From positions 11,410,562-11,474,561 of the forward strand of contig OY759217.1 of NCBI GenBank assembly GCA_963662175.1: a stretch of 64,000 bases of DNA, read 5' to 3'. A model generated the notes under the pieces. That model saw only the letters and a list, made by a program, of their open reading frames with translations, searched no databases and was not told the DNA's origin. The stretch is from Aradus depressus. Taxonomy: Eukaryota > Arthropoda > Insecta > Hemiptera > Aradidae. Position numbers and translations under genes: made by a program. Shown in pieces: positions 32,636 through 43,164 of this stretch (position 1 is the first letter of the stretch; each line of letters opens with the position of its first letter).

Positions 32636-32800
32636 ATCAACGGCAATGTATTCCCCCAGAACGATTTAATCAATTACTTTTTCGCTCTCTCTCCAAAACC
32701 TGGTGATCATTTTGGCTAATAATCACTAGTTGACTTAAAAAGGGGCTCCTAAATCCTCATAATAATATTTGTGTCGATATATCGGCAGTTATTAGAGTAA
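32636..32800 (-). repeat. Family A dispersed repeat, partial copy
   Basis: AATCAACGGCAATGTATTCC, CTCTCTCCAAAACC and CTAAATCCTCATAAT in reverse order. Confidence 0.7.
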
Positions 32801-32814
32801 AAAAAAAATAAAGA

Positions 32815-33670
32815 AATACGTATATTTTTTTTAAAAAGTATTGTCTATTTCACAAAATATAAATATATGGGAGTACTTTCGGTATTGCTACCATCTTCAG
32901 TCACAACTTAACAAATACAGTATTTGAACCTGGTAGCAATACCGAAAGTACTGCCATATATCTTACTAATATATAGACAGCGTTTGTTTAATGTTTGGGC
33001 TAATCTTAAGAACTACTGGAGCGATTTTTAATTTTTTTTTCTATGAATTCCCTACGTTTCTATGGGGGTTATAGGTCAAAAAAAATTCCTATTTTACATT
33101 TTTTTAAAGAAAATATTTGATTTTCTGTATATAGTCGAATCGAATATCTCAATAGTTCTCTTTTTATGGTTCCGAAGTCGCTATATGGAAAGCCTATTAA
33201 CGAGTGTTTGTCCCTGTTTACTGTGTTGTGTTTTCAATTTCTTTAGGCATGAATGTCAATTCAACTTTCTATAAATATATTCTACTGTTACTTCTCGTTA
33301 ATTAAGTGGCTTTGATATAACTCACCATTAACTTTAATGAGAATTGAAAGCAATTTAAAGACTTACCTATGTTGTGATGGGGGAAAAATTGTTCTACTAT
33401 AACTTAATATGTAGTTGATTTTAGGTTCGCATTATTTATCTGACATTATGACAAGTATTAGAAATTATGACACCGTCTTTGTGTGCTAAAGAAGTAAAAG
33501 AAGGAAACTTTATGGCAACGAATAACGATGGGTACATATACGCCTGCTTGGGGTTACCAACCTGTGTAAAGTTACTAATATGCTTAGTTACTAACCTGTG
33601 TAAAGTTACTCCGGGTGAAGCCGGGTAACCTGCTTGTTACATATATTTTGTGAAATAGACAATATGTTGA
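32815..33670. repeat. Inverted-repeat element (relative of 729-905) split by a Helitron-like insertion
   Basis: Left part 32815-32960 includes ATATGGGAGTACTTTCGG and its inverted partner ACCGAAAGTACTGCCATATA. The right part resumes at 33641 with ATATATTTTGTGAAATAGAC. Confidence 0.75.
32961..33640 (+). mobile_element. Helitron-like insertion
   Basis: Starts TCTTACTAATATATAGACAG and GTTTGTTTAATGTTTGGGCT, then GAACTACTGGAGCGATTTTT. Ends after CCGGGTGAAGCCGGGTAACC, with the hairpin-like CCGGGTGAAGCCGGG near the 3' end. These are the end styles of insect Helitron-related non-autonomous elements. It sits between A and T of the host repeat with no target duplication. Confidence 0.65.
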
Positions 33671-33723
33671 TCTTTTCTGGCATTTTTTTCAAGAGGTGTC
33701 TCCTTTTTTCTTTTTTAACAATA
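33666..33723 (+). repeat. Fragment of the 12014 palindrome family
   Basis: TTTTCTGGCATTTTTTTCAA and GAGGTGTCTCC, then AACAATATCC, match the left arm at 12019-12070 before the SINE joins. Confidence 0.6.
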
Positions 33724-33852
33724 TCCGAAGGACAGCGTGCTCAAAGTTTTTTATATCTCCCCAATAGCAAATTTAAGGGCCTTGGCCGGGTTTCGAACCC
33801 GCGATATTGAGCTCACTATACCAGCACGTTACCTCCGAGCTACCGGCGCCCT
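33724..33852 (-). mobile_element. SINE-1 head fragment with intact B-box-like sequence
   Basis: CCGAAGGACAGCGTGCTCAA to GAGCTACCGGCGCCCTC; the B-box complement GTTTCGAACCCGCG is well kept. Confidence 0.8.
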
Positions 33853-34104
33853 CTAATAACATTGAAATCAGTGTCACGAATCGGCAAACATTGACCTATC
33901 ACCTGCTATTTTCATTTGTTAATATATGTAAATGTTTTGTTTTCATTTCGTTGCCAATACAGATGTTCCGTATTGTTTCTGTTGCTTATACAGAGAAACA
34001 TTTAATACGAAACAAGAGAAAACAACACCTCAATTATAATGGAACCTAGAAAGCTAGGTGAAAGCTGAAATGAAAAATACGAGTATTGTTAATTCATTGA
34101 TTGT

Positions 34105-34245
34105 AGTGGGGGTGGGCTGTGAACCCGTGTTAACCAAAGGCTGGAGGCCCACATAAAATAACCCCGCGTTGGTTCACATACCTCTTAAATGGAGTGCAGC
34201 ATCATTTCAAAGCTCTGTTTCCTCAACTCTTCTGGGTCATTGACA
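34105..34245 (-). mobile_element. LINE C-terminal fragment
   Basis: The minus strand reads DPEELRKQSFEMMLHSI, similar to the end of the fragment at 36190-36480. Confidence 0.45.
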
Positions 34246-34261
34246 AATTAATACAGATCAC

Positions 34262-34465
34262 ACTCCCTCGTGGGAGGTTAAACGACTTTCCTGAGCCTGT
34301 ATGACATCAAGTACTCTACCTTAAGTAAATCAAAATTTAGGGTATGCAAACTTTAGGACTCCCACAGTAGAGTCGGGCTCTTGTACATCAGAGTGTCGAA
34401 AGAGCGCAGGTAGTAGGCGATATACCTTCTCGTTAAAGCCCCGACATGAGTCATAAAACTAACTC
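34262..34465 (+). mobile_element. SINE-1 fragment, diverged
   Basis: GAGCCTGTATGACATCAAGT, GGACTCCCACAGTAGAGTCG and AGTAGGCGATATACC in order; the head is missing. Confidence 0.8.
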
Positions 34466-34589
34466 TCCCTCCCTCCACTCAGTTTCATTTCATACTTCCG
34501 TAGGTAATAATAATAATAATACAATAATTTATAATAATAATACATTTATTATTAAACTAATACGTGGTAATAGGATATGTAAAAAGAAT

Positions 34590-35290
34590 TTATACATTTT
34601 TAATGATTTTTTTTTTTTTAATTTATTTATCTTAAGCCACAACTATGCAAAAAATGCACAACCAGCGGCTGGGCTGACATATACTATACAAAAGATAAAA
34701 AAAATAATAATAAAAATAAATATGACATGAAAGGCTTGAGAGAGGAAAAAACACCCAGCGGTGAACCCTCATGACATCACTTCATACCAGGAGATCTCTA
34801 TGCCAAACTCTCTTTAATCTTCTAGGGGGATTGTGGGGTAAATTTGTATTTAGGATTTTGCCAACTTCCCGATTGGTGTGTAAGTAAATTTTGGTGTAGA
34901 AACGTTGGTATAAATGTTTAATGGTTGTGACGTTGAAGTCGGGGTGTAAAGTCTTGATGCTAACGTATGGTGGGCATTGCGTGATCAGTCGGAGAGTCTT
35001 GGATTGAAATACCTGTATTCTTTTGATTTTCGAAGTCTTGTCTGTACCATATATTTGTAAGCCATAGGTTCAGAGAGGTCGGTATAACAATTTAGTTTTT
35101 GTCGAGTAGATAATTTGGAACGCCTATTCAAAATACTGTAGAATAGTCTAAGTCGCCGGTCTAGTGTGAGTCGTGTCGTCCGAGTATGAGGGTTCCAAGT
35201 CAGCCTTCTATCGAGGGTTAATCCTAAATATTTTACGGAAGAGGTATGAGGTAATAGCTGGTTTTTAATGAATACTGGGGGGCAGTCACC
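34590..35290 (-). mobile_element. Jockey-clade LINE 3' part
   Basis: On the minus strand the C-terminal half of a reverse transcriptase protein is readable with a few breaks: VKYLGLTLDRRLTWN near 35230, KSKEYRYFNPRLSD near 35000, and LHTNREVGKILN with NPPRRLKRVWH near the stop. It is followed by a 3' untranslated region sharing AGCCACAACTAT and CACCCAGCGGTG with 1790-1950. 5'-truncated. Confidence 0.8.
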
Positions 35291-35368
35291 TACATTAAGA
35301 TAGCTTATAAATCAGATTTATAACTACTTGAGTCTAACACAAATGATTAGTAGCAATAACAAAACTGT

Positions 35369-35480
35369 AGGAAGTTCTATCTACGAAATAAAACTCACAT
35401 CCGGACGGGATTCGAACCCGCAAACCTTGGTGAGACCATGCGACCAAAGCCCTACGCTCTAGCCCGCACGGCCAACATTG
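35369..35480 (-). mobile_element. SINE-2 copy
   Basis: ATCTACGAAATAAAACTCAC, GGGATTCGAACCCGC (B box complement), GAGACCATGCGACC and CTCTAGCCCGCACGGCC give a tRNA-like head in reverse. Confidence 0.8.
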
Positions 35481-35484
35481 CTCC

Positions 35485-36185
35485 GAATTTTTCGAATGTT
35501 TAAAAGGGAAATAAATTGAAGTTGAAATTCATCCGTTTAAACATAGATTCTAAGTGAATTAATTGTACAGTGATGAGTATTGAATAATTGTTCTTCACTT
35601 TAGAGATTAATGATTATAAACACTCTACTTTACTTTTGAAATTAATTACTGTAAAATGGGCTAGAAAAGATTATTTGATAAAAGTTAATTAAGAAAAAAT
35701 AAGAAGTGAAGTTAATTACATTAAAAATACCTAGTCGCTACCTTGAATGGCATTCCGTCTACCAGCCACAACCACAGCCTCACTAACACAACCCAGTCTT
35801 CGCTAATTTCGTTCCGATTATAGAGTTGTGTACACACCACTTATAAAAGGGGAATCAGATCTCCCTATTTCATTTATAGAGAGGTGAATAGAACATGGGT
35901 TTTACAATTATAGTGGTAACATGTAATGGATATTGGTTGGACGAGATTGGGAATAAACTAAAATTCAGTTTATTGAGTGATTCCAAAATTCAGATTCCAC
36001 TGAATGCTGACTAATATATCCTAGGGATCCTTTGTCAGACATTGTCGAAGGCGCATTGCAAAAGGGTCCTGGAGGAATGAGCATTGCGGAAAAGAAACTC
36101 ATGTTGGCTTCAACAACCGTATTGTTGACAGTCCAAAAGAGTAGATAACGAAAGAAGAACAACTCTTCTCGACAATAGGAGTGTG
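35485..36185. other. Unassigned stretch
   Basis: No element or exon recognised; the frame at 35965-36240 overlaps a LINE tail. Confidence 0.35.
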
Positions 36186-36189
36186 TCCT

Positions 36190-36480
36190 CTGGGTTGATT
36201 TATTGATTTCAGGGGTGGGTTTTGTACCTATGTTATCCAAAGCCTGAAGGTCCCCATAACAGCCCCTCCCCAGTAGTTATACCTACTCTCCTAACTCTTT
36301 AATGAAGCGCAGGATCCTTTCGAAGCTCAGTTACTTCAACTCATCTGGGATGAGGAACGCCTCATCGAAGATTCTCCATCGGAGGTGTGAATAACCTTCA
36401 CATCAGCTCAGGATGTGTAGCGTGGTTTTCTCTATGCCTTCACATCTTTTACAGCATAGATTTCTATTATAATATATTAT
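36190..36480 (-). mobile_element. LINE C-terminal fragment with Cys/His motif
   Basis: The minus strand reads LCCKRCEGIEKTTLHIL, then HLRWRIFDEAFLIPDEL and FERILRFIKELGE, the usual end of many insect non-LTR reverse transcriptase proteins. Frames are broken. Confidence 0.7.
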
Positions 36481-36764
36481 AATTCCTATTATTTTTTTAT
36501 ATATATATATTTTTTTATCGGGTGCTCCGGTAAATCACCCGGCCCCTTTTTTTTTGGTCGGGAAAAGAGGAAATATATAATAATAATTTGGCTTTTATTG
36601 TTTTATTACAATTGTTGCTATGGTTGTGTGGGGGTGAAAGCCTCTCATCCCTTACGGGACAGACTGGCGCTCCCAGAGCTCCTTGTATTATAATTCCTAT
36701 TATAATATAATATTATAAATGGAAACATTGGAAAAATTGATCGGGTAAAAAAACTCGGTAAGAA

Positions 36765-36840
36765 AACATCTCTTTATAGAGGGGGTCTATGCTGTAAAAG
36801 ATGTGAAGGGATAGAGGAAACCACGCTACACATCCTGACC
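36765..36840 (+). mobile_element. LINE Cys/His fragment, inverted relative to 36400-36480
   Basis: Reads CCKRCEGIEETTLHIL on the + strand, nearly identical to the neighbouring minus-strand copy. Together they form an inverted pair around an AT-rich spacer. Confidence 0.7.
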
Positions 36841-36844
36841 GAAA

Positions 36845-37280
36845 CATTGGTCACGTGCTTTTTAGCGATACTATTATTTTCTATAAGTGTTACAGGTTTC
36901 AATATTTTTTATGGAAAATATTGTTCATTTGAATAAATAAAATAAATGTGTTTTTATTATTGTCGATTCCACATAATAGAATAAATTCAGTGAAAGAGGC
37001 AACATTTCGTTAGGTGCAGATAGCAATCAACAAAGAGCCTCTCAACCTTACGAAAGGCGGTCAAATCGGTGAACTCTTGAACTCTTAACCTAACGAAGGG
37101 CGGACAACCAAGTGAATTCCTAAACTAACGATAGGAATTAAACAAAACAAAATGGATTTCGAAATCATGAATATCCACAGTTCTATAAAATTAAATGTTC
37201 TTTAGGGTAGGTGAAATAGAAGTAACACTTATTGTTTAGAAGATCCGCTGGAACGGACGTTAAACATATATTTATTTAGA
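36845..37280. other. Unassigned stretch
   Basis: Short direct repeat of AACCTAACGAAGGGCGG-like phrases near 37040-37110 only. Confidence 0.35.
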
Positions 37281-37281
37281 G

Positions 37282-37624
37282 GGCGCCGGTAGCTCAGTGG
37301 TATGCCTGCTTGCCTTCTGAGCTCAAGGTCGTGGGTTCGAAACCCGACCGAGGCCCTTAGTTAATTTTATCTGGGAGGTAAAATAAACTTAAGCACGCCG
37401 TCCTTTTGATGGGGCGTTAAGCGATGGTCCCGAGCCTGTACGATGTCAGGTCCTCGTTAAAGACCCCTGCCTTAGGTGAATAAAAATTTTGGGCAGGCCA
37501 AATTTAGGACTCCCACAGTAGAGACGGGCTCATGTCCACCAGAGTGACGAAAGAGCGCTCTGGTAGTAGGCGATATGACCTCGTAGTTAAAGCCCGAGCA
37601 TGAGTCATAATAACTAGCTAACTA
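37282..37624 (+). mobile_element. SINE-1, best-preserved full-length copy
   Basis: Starts GGGCGCCGGTAGCTCAGTGG (A box) and keeps a canonical B box, GGGTTCGAAACCCGACC, at about 37334. The body is complete. The tail has AACTAGCTAACTAACT rather than AACCT repeats. TATATTTATTTA lies on both sides (about 37268-37279 and after 37625), a 12-bp target duplication. This is the copy most likely to have been transcribed recently. Confidence 0.92.
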
Positions 37625-37861
37625 ACTATATTTATTTACATTTATATAAATATATTTATTTATATTTATATTTATATAAAACTTATAAGTTTTTCGCGTT
37701 TACCACAGATGCGAATTAGCAATAGTTTAAGTTTTATATTGTATTTATAATAAATTTACAAGCACCTTAAAGTTCAAGTATCTAAAAAAATAATTATCTT
37801 TTTAATGAACCATAATTGGTTGCTATGAATAATATGAAGATGGCTGATGTAGTGAGAAGTG

Positions 37862-38323
37862 ATTATTTCGCAGGATGTCGAAAATAAGGTAGTCTGACCT
37901 CTCACAGATTTTTTATTTAAGTAAGCTAGCCGGCTTTCGAGGTTTCCCTCATCATCAGGCAGTCTGATAAAAATTTGAATAAACTAAATAATAAAAATAA
38001 ATAAATAAAAATCTACAACAAACATTAACAATTTAAAATATCATGGATGGGGACAGACGAGTTATTCCTGTCCACCATCTGAGTCACAACTCTTGTTGTG
38101 ACTCAGATGGTGGACAGGAATAACTCGTCTGTCCCCATCCATGATATTTTAAATTGTTAATGTTTGTTGTAGATTTTTATTTATTTATTTTTATTATTTA
38201 GTTTATTCAAATTTTTATCAGACTGCCTGATGATGAGGGAAACCTCGAAAGCCGGCTAGCTTACTTAAATAAAAAATCTGTGAGAGGTCAGACTACCTTA
38301 TTTTTGACATCCTGCGAAATAAT
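37862..38323. repeat. Nearly perfect 229-bp-arm palindrome with a 4-bp spacer
   Basis: Arms 37862-38090 and 38095-38323 match without indels and with one mismatch that I can find (in the TCGAAAA/TTTTTGA pair near the outer end). Each arm carries CTGATGATGAGGGAAACCTC and GAAAGCCGGC, a hammerhead-like core with a GAGG-GAAA-CCTC stem-loop. Confidence 0.95.
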
Positions 38324-38334
38324 TGGTTGCCTAT

Positions 38335-38876
38335 ACGCATAGATATTATTATACTTTATTATATATAAAGATATTATTATACTTTAACAAACCTTATATA
38401 TATAAATATTCTGAGGTTATATTATAAGTATATAATATATTCCAATCAATTATATTTCATTTAATAGTTAATTTTTTTTATAAAAGCTTAAACTGTAAGG
38501 TGATTGTTTTATTATAAACACATAAAAAATTAAGAATTATAGCTAACTCATATCTCGTTTTTAAAATATAACAAAAAGGTTAAATAACAATAAAAATACA
38601 TTTAAATGTCTTTACCAATATATCTTATTAAAACTTTATCTGCAATTTTCCACAATATGTCCGCGTTTCTCAACTTGAAACTGATTTAGCAATTTTATGA
38701 CTGAGTAACTAAGGAATGACTTTACTAACAAAATGATCTGCTTTAAATAGGAACTGAATCAAGATAATTTGTAAATTGAATCATGTACGAAGCCATAGAA
38801 ATTTGAAGCTCTGCTTTAGTTGTCTCACAGCTGCATATGATTGATTGCCAATATATGTTTTTTTTTCCTGTTTCAG
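38335..38876. other. AT-rich intron end before the PDE1 exon
   Basis: Contains a CCACAATATGTCCGCG phrase at 38649, shared with 1050 and 48945. The polypyrimidine tract directly precedes 38877. Confidence 0.4.
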
Positions 38877-38978
38877 TTGCCAATCCTCCGCCAGGAGAGC
38901 GAGCTGCCGCCATGCCTGGTGGAGAGAAGGACACCCCCTCTTCAGACACCCCCCCTGCCTCCCCCGCCCCAAGCTCAG
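38877..38978 (+). CDS. PDE1-family phosphodiesterase, upstream N-terminal exon (partial gene)
   Basis: Seen: a long pyrimidine tract ending in TTTCAG precedes 38877, and a GTACC donor follows 38978. The 102-bp exon begins with two bases of a split codon and ends with one, so it joins in frame to the exon at 58856. It encodes about 33 residues rich in Pro, Ser, Ala and Gly, starting ANPPPGERAAAMPGGEKD. Its base composition is far more GC-rich than the flanks. The internal ATG (Met of MPGG) could be a translation start, or the chain may continue from an exon left of the window. A low-complexity N-terminal tail upstream of the calmodulin-binding region is normal for PDE1 isoforms and poorly conserved, so assignment rests on splice phase and composition rather than homology. 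It could be an alternative or isoform-specific exon. Confidence 0.55.
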
Positions 38979-39227
38979 GTACCACTCTCACAATAGTAGA
39001 TATAAGAAAAATGAGGGGGGACAACACCTCACTAATTATGCAAATGATGACCTAAATGAAAGATATGGAAGTGAAGATTGGCTGGTATGGCTGATATTTT
39101 CGAGTCGACTTCTGGTTGTCAGGTGACAATATGTCAAATATTTCTTTTCATTGTGTTATATTTTACAAATAGTTCTGTACAGCCATCCAGAATTAATTGT
39201 ACAGTTGTTTGTCAATGTAGATGTCTA

Positions 39228-39370
39228 AGGGTCAAAAATTTATTTTACTTTCTTGTATCTATAGTATAAGAAAGTATTATAATCGTGCGAAAATCCAAGA
39301 TCGAGTATTAAACAGATTTTAACGATTCAAGGTCCCCTCAGTACGTTTTGACAATTTTCGCGATGATGCT
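39228..39370 (+). repeat. Family B dispersed repeat
   Basis: AGTATAAGAAAGTATTATAA, TCGTGCGAAAATCCAAGATC and TTTTCGCGATGATG. Confidence 0.7.
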
Positions 39371-39689
39371 TGTTTGTGTTGTGATGTATAAAAAGAATAC
39401 ACACATTAAATTATTAATAATAAAAAAAAATAATTACATTTATTTTTCTATAAAAAGCAATTTTATTTTAAAACAAATGAGTAAAAAAACAAAACACGGC
39501 CATCAGCTGTTTCTAGTGTGTGGAGGGACGAGTCAAGGCCTGGGTTCAATAGAGACGGTCTGAGAAAAGATGGAGAATGGTGTTTATGCTTAAGTTGTGA
39601 TGAACTAAATAGGAGTGAATTGACGGTGAAATTGATCCGAAAAGAAGGTACTGTTGTTTGTTAATATGTTTTGTATGCCCCAAGATAAC

Positions 39690-40112
39690 TCTAAAAAAAG
39701 AATGGCCAATATTTATTAGTTAAATATAAATAAAATTTTAATGTTTTTTTTTTTATGTTCCAATCTTAGTTTTTAATTTTATAATGTAGATTTAAGAAAA
39801 TAAACCTAATATTTGTTCTCGTAAATTCTATTCTATTCATTTTCCATGTTGGCCCAGTAAGATAATTAGAAAACCTTTGGATTAGATTTAAATATTTTTG
39901 CAAAATTTAGAAAAAAATGGCATCTAGAAATTTAAATGAAAAGTTTGTTAATTGAAATTTTTTTAAAAAATTACGTGCACTTTCTTAAAAATTGCACGTC
40001 TTGAATTTTTGATATTTTTTTATGGCACTTTTCGGAAATTACTGTAGAAATCAAAATTTAGTAAAGACCAGTTATAAAATTTCTACAGGAAATGTGGTAA
40101 TTGTTTATTTAA
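39690..40112 (-). repeat. Family C dispersed repeat
   Basis: Reverse complement of the blocks at 15042-15330 and 59975-60260, including CCCAGTAAGATAATTAG and TTTCTACAGGAAATGTGGTA. Confidence 0.75.
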
Positions 40113-40189
40113 TTATTTATTCTTTTTGTTTTAATTATTATTTCATTATTATTAATTCAATTATTATTTATACTTATATTTTTTAAATA

Positions 40190-40960
40190 TATTTTACACA
40201 ATTATTTCTTTTATTACCACAGTGTATGTTTGTGATTGGAAAGTTGTGAGCGCTCTAACGTGCTAACTTGGCTCTGATTAGATTTTGCCCGAAATCAGAC
40301 GAAAATGTATCCCACATTACTTAGGAGTCTTAATACATTTTACAAGATACCGTAAATACGTTCGTATTTATGACCTAATTAAAATTCTTTTCAAGTAAAA
40401 GTTGAGAGAAAACTGAAGAACACGTCTTATATAATAGACAATTTTTCACAGATCGTCTGGTTTTTAGATGCATGCCGAAAATCGTCCTGAAATGTCGTTT
40501 TGACGTATTTTTAACCCCCGACGCATAAAGTTTTATAAGTTTGAAGTATTTGTCTGTGTGTGCGTTCTGTCTGTGGCATCGTAGCTCCAAGTCGGCTGAA
40601 CCGATTTCAAAGTGTTTTTTTGTTTCAAAAGCTGGTATTCGCTAGATGGTTCTTAGCCATGTTTGGGTCTGCCATTTCCAAGATCTACAGGTTTCATCAG
40701 AGCCTATGAAGGGATCTCGGCCTCTATTACAGCTAGAGACTTGTAGTTTGAACTCAAATGTTTATAAGGCCAAGCCCCTCCCTCCCCCAATTTTTTATTT
40801 AATATTTTTTTAGACGTTTCCTTGATTCACCCGAAAATTGTTAGTCCTATCGAAAAATTGTTTCTTATGAAAAATGTGCCTTATCAAACTTCCAATCGCT
40901 AATGGTACCAATACGACAAAAGTTATAATACCGCTGACGCCAACTCATTACTTTGATATA
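40190..40960 (+). repeat. Family B dispersed repeat, longer copy
   Basis: GATTGGAAAGTTGTGAGCGC, TCTGATTAGATTTTGCCCGA, then after about 500 bp TCCTATCGAAAAATTG and TACCAATACGACAAAAG, in the same order as the reverse copy at 9990-10605. Confidence 0.6.
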
Positions 40961-41084
40961 CCCAGTAATGCCACTAATATAATTTATTAAATATAACGTA
41001 ATAATATTTCATTAAATATAAAATAATAATAATTTATTTTGTATATAATGTCTAAAGCCTAAAAAATTCCTTGACCTATGATTG

Positions 41085-41260
41085 GTCAGATTTAAACTGA
41101 ACTGGGACTGCTTGAAAGGTCTATAACTGAAAAATTGATCTAAAACAATACTTTAGATAATTAATAACACTTAAATAATCCAAAAACATAAAGAAAAGTA
41201 TATTTAAATACAAAAAAGCCGCAACATGTTATTTTAATAGAAACTCAATAAATAAATCGA
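41085..41260 (-). mobile_element. LTR-like repeat fragment
   Basis: Reverse complement matches 44705-44900: AAGCAGTCCCAGTTCAGTTT and AACATGTTGCGGC against AAGCAGTTCCAGTTCAGTTT and AACCTGTTGCGG. Confidence 0.6.
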
Positions 41261-41459
41261 TGACCCAATGGTAAGTACTAATATTAAAGTTGACGAATGG
41301 AGCTTGTCCGGAGTCATTCTAGATGAACAATAAATACATGACATGACCAAAAATAAATTAATATGTTGTTAACAATATATACCAATAAACTGTAACAAAG
41401 GCGGTCCTGTGACATTACATCTGGATATGCACTATGTCACTATTGAATTAAAAAAGTTG

Positions 41460-42240
41460 TCGGTAAATCACCGGCATTGTACTTCCCCAGAACAAATCAA
41501 TCATTTAACTTTTTGCTTCCCCTTCAAACAGTTGACAAAAATAGGGGCTCCGAGAAATGAGCCCCCTCCTCTGAACCCACTTCCCTTCAGCCGATATCGC
41601 TGAAATTTGACTGATTATTTATATTATAATTTTATGTCGATACATTTATTACATCGGCAGTTATCGATTGGGATTTTTGAATTGAGCCCCCCTCTGATCC
41701 CTCCTTCCCTTCCGCCGATTCCGCTGAAAATAAGTGTCGTCCTTATGGGATTTTGAATTCGCATATGAAATTACAGTTTACTCAGTTAAGTCATTCTTTT
41801 AATCCCCCTCCCCTTTTGCAGATTTGGCTGAAAATCGATAGGGGGTTCTGGTCATACATATAAAATGGAAAACTTTCATTCTACTGGTAGTTACCGTGTT
41901 CACAGAGGGACAAACAAAAACACAAACATAAAATTCCTCTTTTCGGCAGTTCTTAGAGTTTTTATGTTAAGCCGCCCCCCCCCCCCCCCCTTCTATTTGG
42001 TCGATTTAGCTGAAAAACAATATTTGTCGTCGTTATAGAGGGTTCTGGTTCACATATAAAATTTCGTGTCGATATTTTCATTCTATCGGGATTTATTGTA
42101 TTCACAAATGCACTTACAGAAATTTTGTTTTTATATATTTGGAATCTAGATGTCGAAAAACATAATATTCCGTTGAAAACTCCGCATCGAATTTTTCACC
42201 GCTTACATAACTTCCCTTATACTTCGTATAGCTGGAAAAG
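41460..42240 (-). repeat. Family A dispersed repeat, longest reverse copy
   Basis: CGGTAAATCACCGGCATTGT, several TACATTTATTACATCGGCAG/TTCATTCTATCGGGA modules, and an end with GGCTTACATAACTTCCC-like sequence. Includes a C17 tract near 41974. Confidence 0.8.
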
Positions 42241-42409
42241 TAAAAAATGAAATGCATCTATAGCCCAATTCATTTAATGCATCCTGAAAACTGTTAGGGG
42301 AAATTCCTGGACTGCGGTATGGACAGTCCAATTCAAGGTTGCCACTCACCCAGATGGGGATGTCAGTAATACCCAATCACTCACCCTTAGTAATCAGGGC
42401 TGCAAACCT

Positions 42410-42610
42410 TTTTACTTCCTAGACAAAGTATAGGGGAAGTTATACATTCGGTCAGAAATTCCATAATGAGTCTTCATTGGAATTTCATGTTTTCCGACCC
42501 CCGATTCCAAAAATAAAAAAGTTGTTGGTGAATCGCCGGCAATGTACCTCCCCAGCACGAATTTATTAAATTTATGCTTTCCCTTCAAAACCAATCGACC
42601 TTTTTGGTCT
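42410..42610. repeat. Family A pieces joined head to head
   Basis: Forward phrases (AAAGTATAGGGGAAGTTATA, GGAATTTCATGTTTTCCGAC) run directly into reverse ones (GGTGAATCGCCGGCAATGTA). The same junction occurs at 29165-29230. Confidence 0.65.
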
Positions 42611-43005
42611 AGAACAGTGTCGCCAAACCGTAGCTCGCAGGGAAATTTTTGGTAGCTCGCGGGGAAATTTCAGACGCAGCGCTTGGGTTGGCTAATCTGC
42701 ATTACGCGTCCCGCGCGTCTGTCTGTCAGTGTCGGGTGTGTGATCGTGAGTGCATGTTATTTTATTTCTCTTGTCTTTTATGCATACTTAGGACTGCGGT
42801 TATAGTTCCAAAAATGGCGAGTTCCAGCAAAAAACAAAAATTCTGAATTCTCATTCTTCTGAATTCTCATACTAAATTTTATTTCAAAATACAATCTTTC
42901 TCTCTTTATATCTGTGGTCACAGGGAATAAATTGGTAAGTCCAAATTCGTAACTTTTCATTCAGCACTTTTTTGGCCTCGGCAGACACCACACTAGCCAT
43001 CTATG
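42610..43005. other. Unassigned stretch
   Basis: A short direct repeat GTAGCTCGC(A/G)GGGAAATTT lies at 42630-42670. No domain in the open frames. Confidence 0.4.
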
Positions 43006-43160
43006 TGTTCTTATTTAGTTATTTTTACGACATCCATGGCCCCGGGAGGGAGTTCCATCTACGAAATAAAACACTCCCGGACGGGATTCGAACCTGCAAA
43101 CCATGGTGAGACCATGCGACCAAAGCCCTACGCTCTAGACCGCACGGCCACCATGGCTAC
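43006..43160 (-). mobile_element. SINE-2 copy
   Basis: Tail GACATCCATGGCCCCGGGAG, ATCTACGAAATAAAA, GGGATTCGAACCTGC (B box complement) and CTAGACCGCACGGCCACCAT (tRNA-like start in reverse). Confidence 0.85.
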
Positions 43161-43164
43161 CAGA

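Larger units (their letters stand above)
1..38876 (+). other. Intron or 5' flank upstream of the first visible PDE1 exon
   Basis: No other stretch with matching splice sites and a plausible PDE1 or unrelated host protein was found between the left edge and 38876. Because the exon at 38877 begins with a split codon and a strong acceptor, this is read as intron, provided a 5' exon lies left of the window. It is filled with the repeats listed separately. Confidence 0.5.

Noticed and set aside
37282..37355. Possible functional tRNA gene at the head of SINE-1
   Set aside because: A and B boxes are present but the sequence does not close into a full cloverleaf with a matching acceptor stem, and it continues into the SINE body.
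43080..43155. Possible functional tRNA gene in SINE-2
   Set aside because: Several copies with the same non-tRNA tail show that it is a SINE head.
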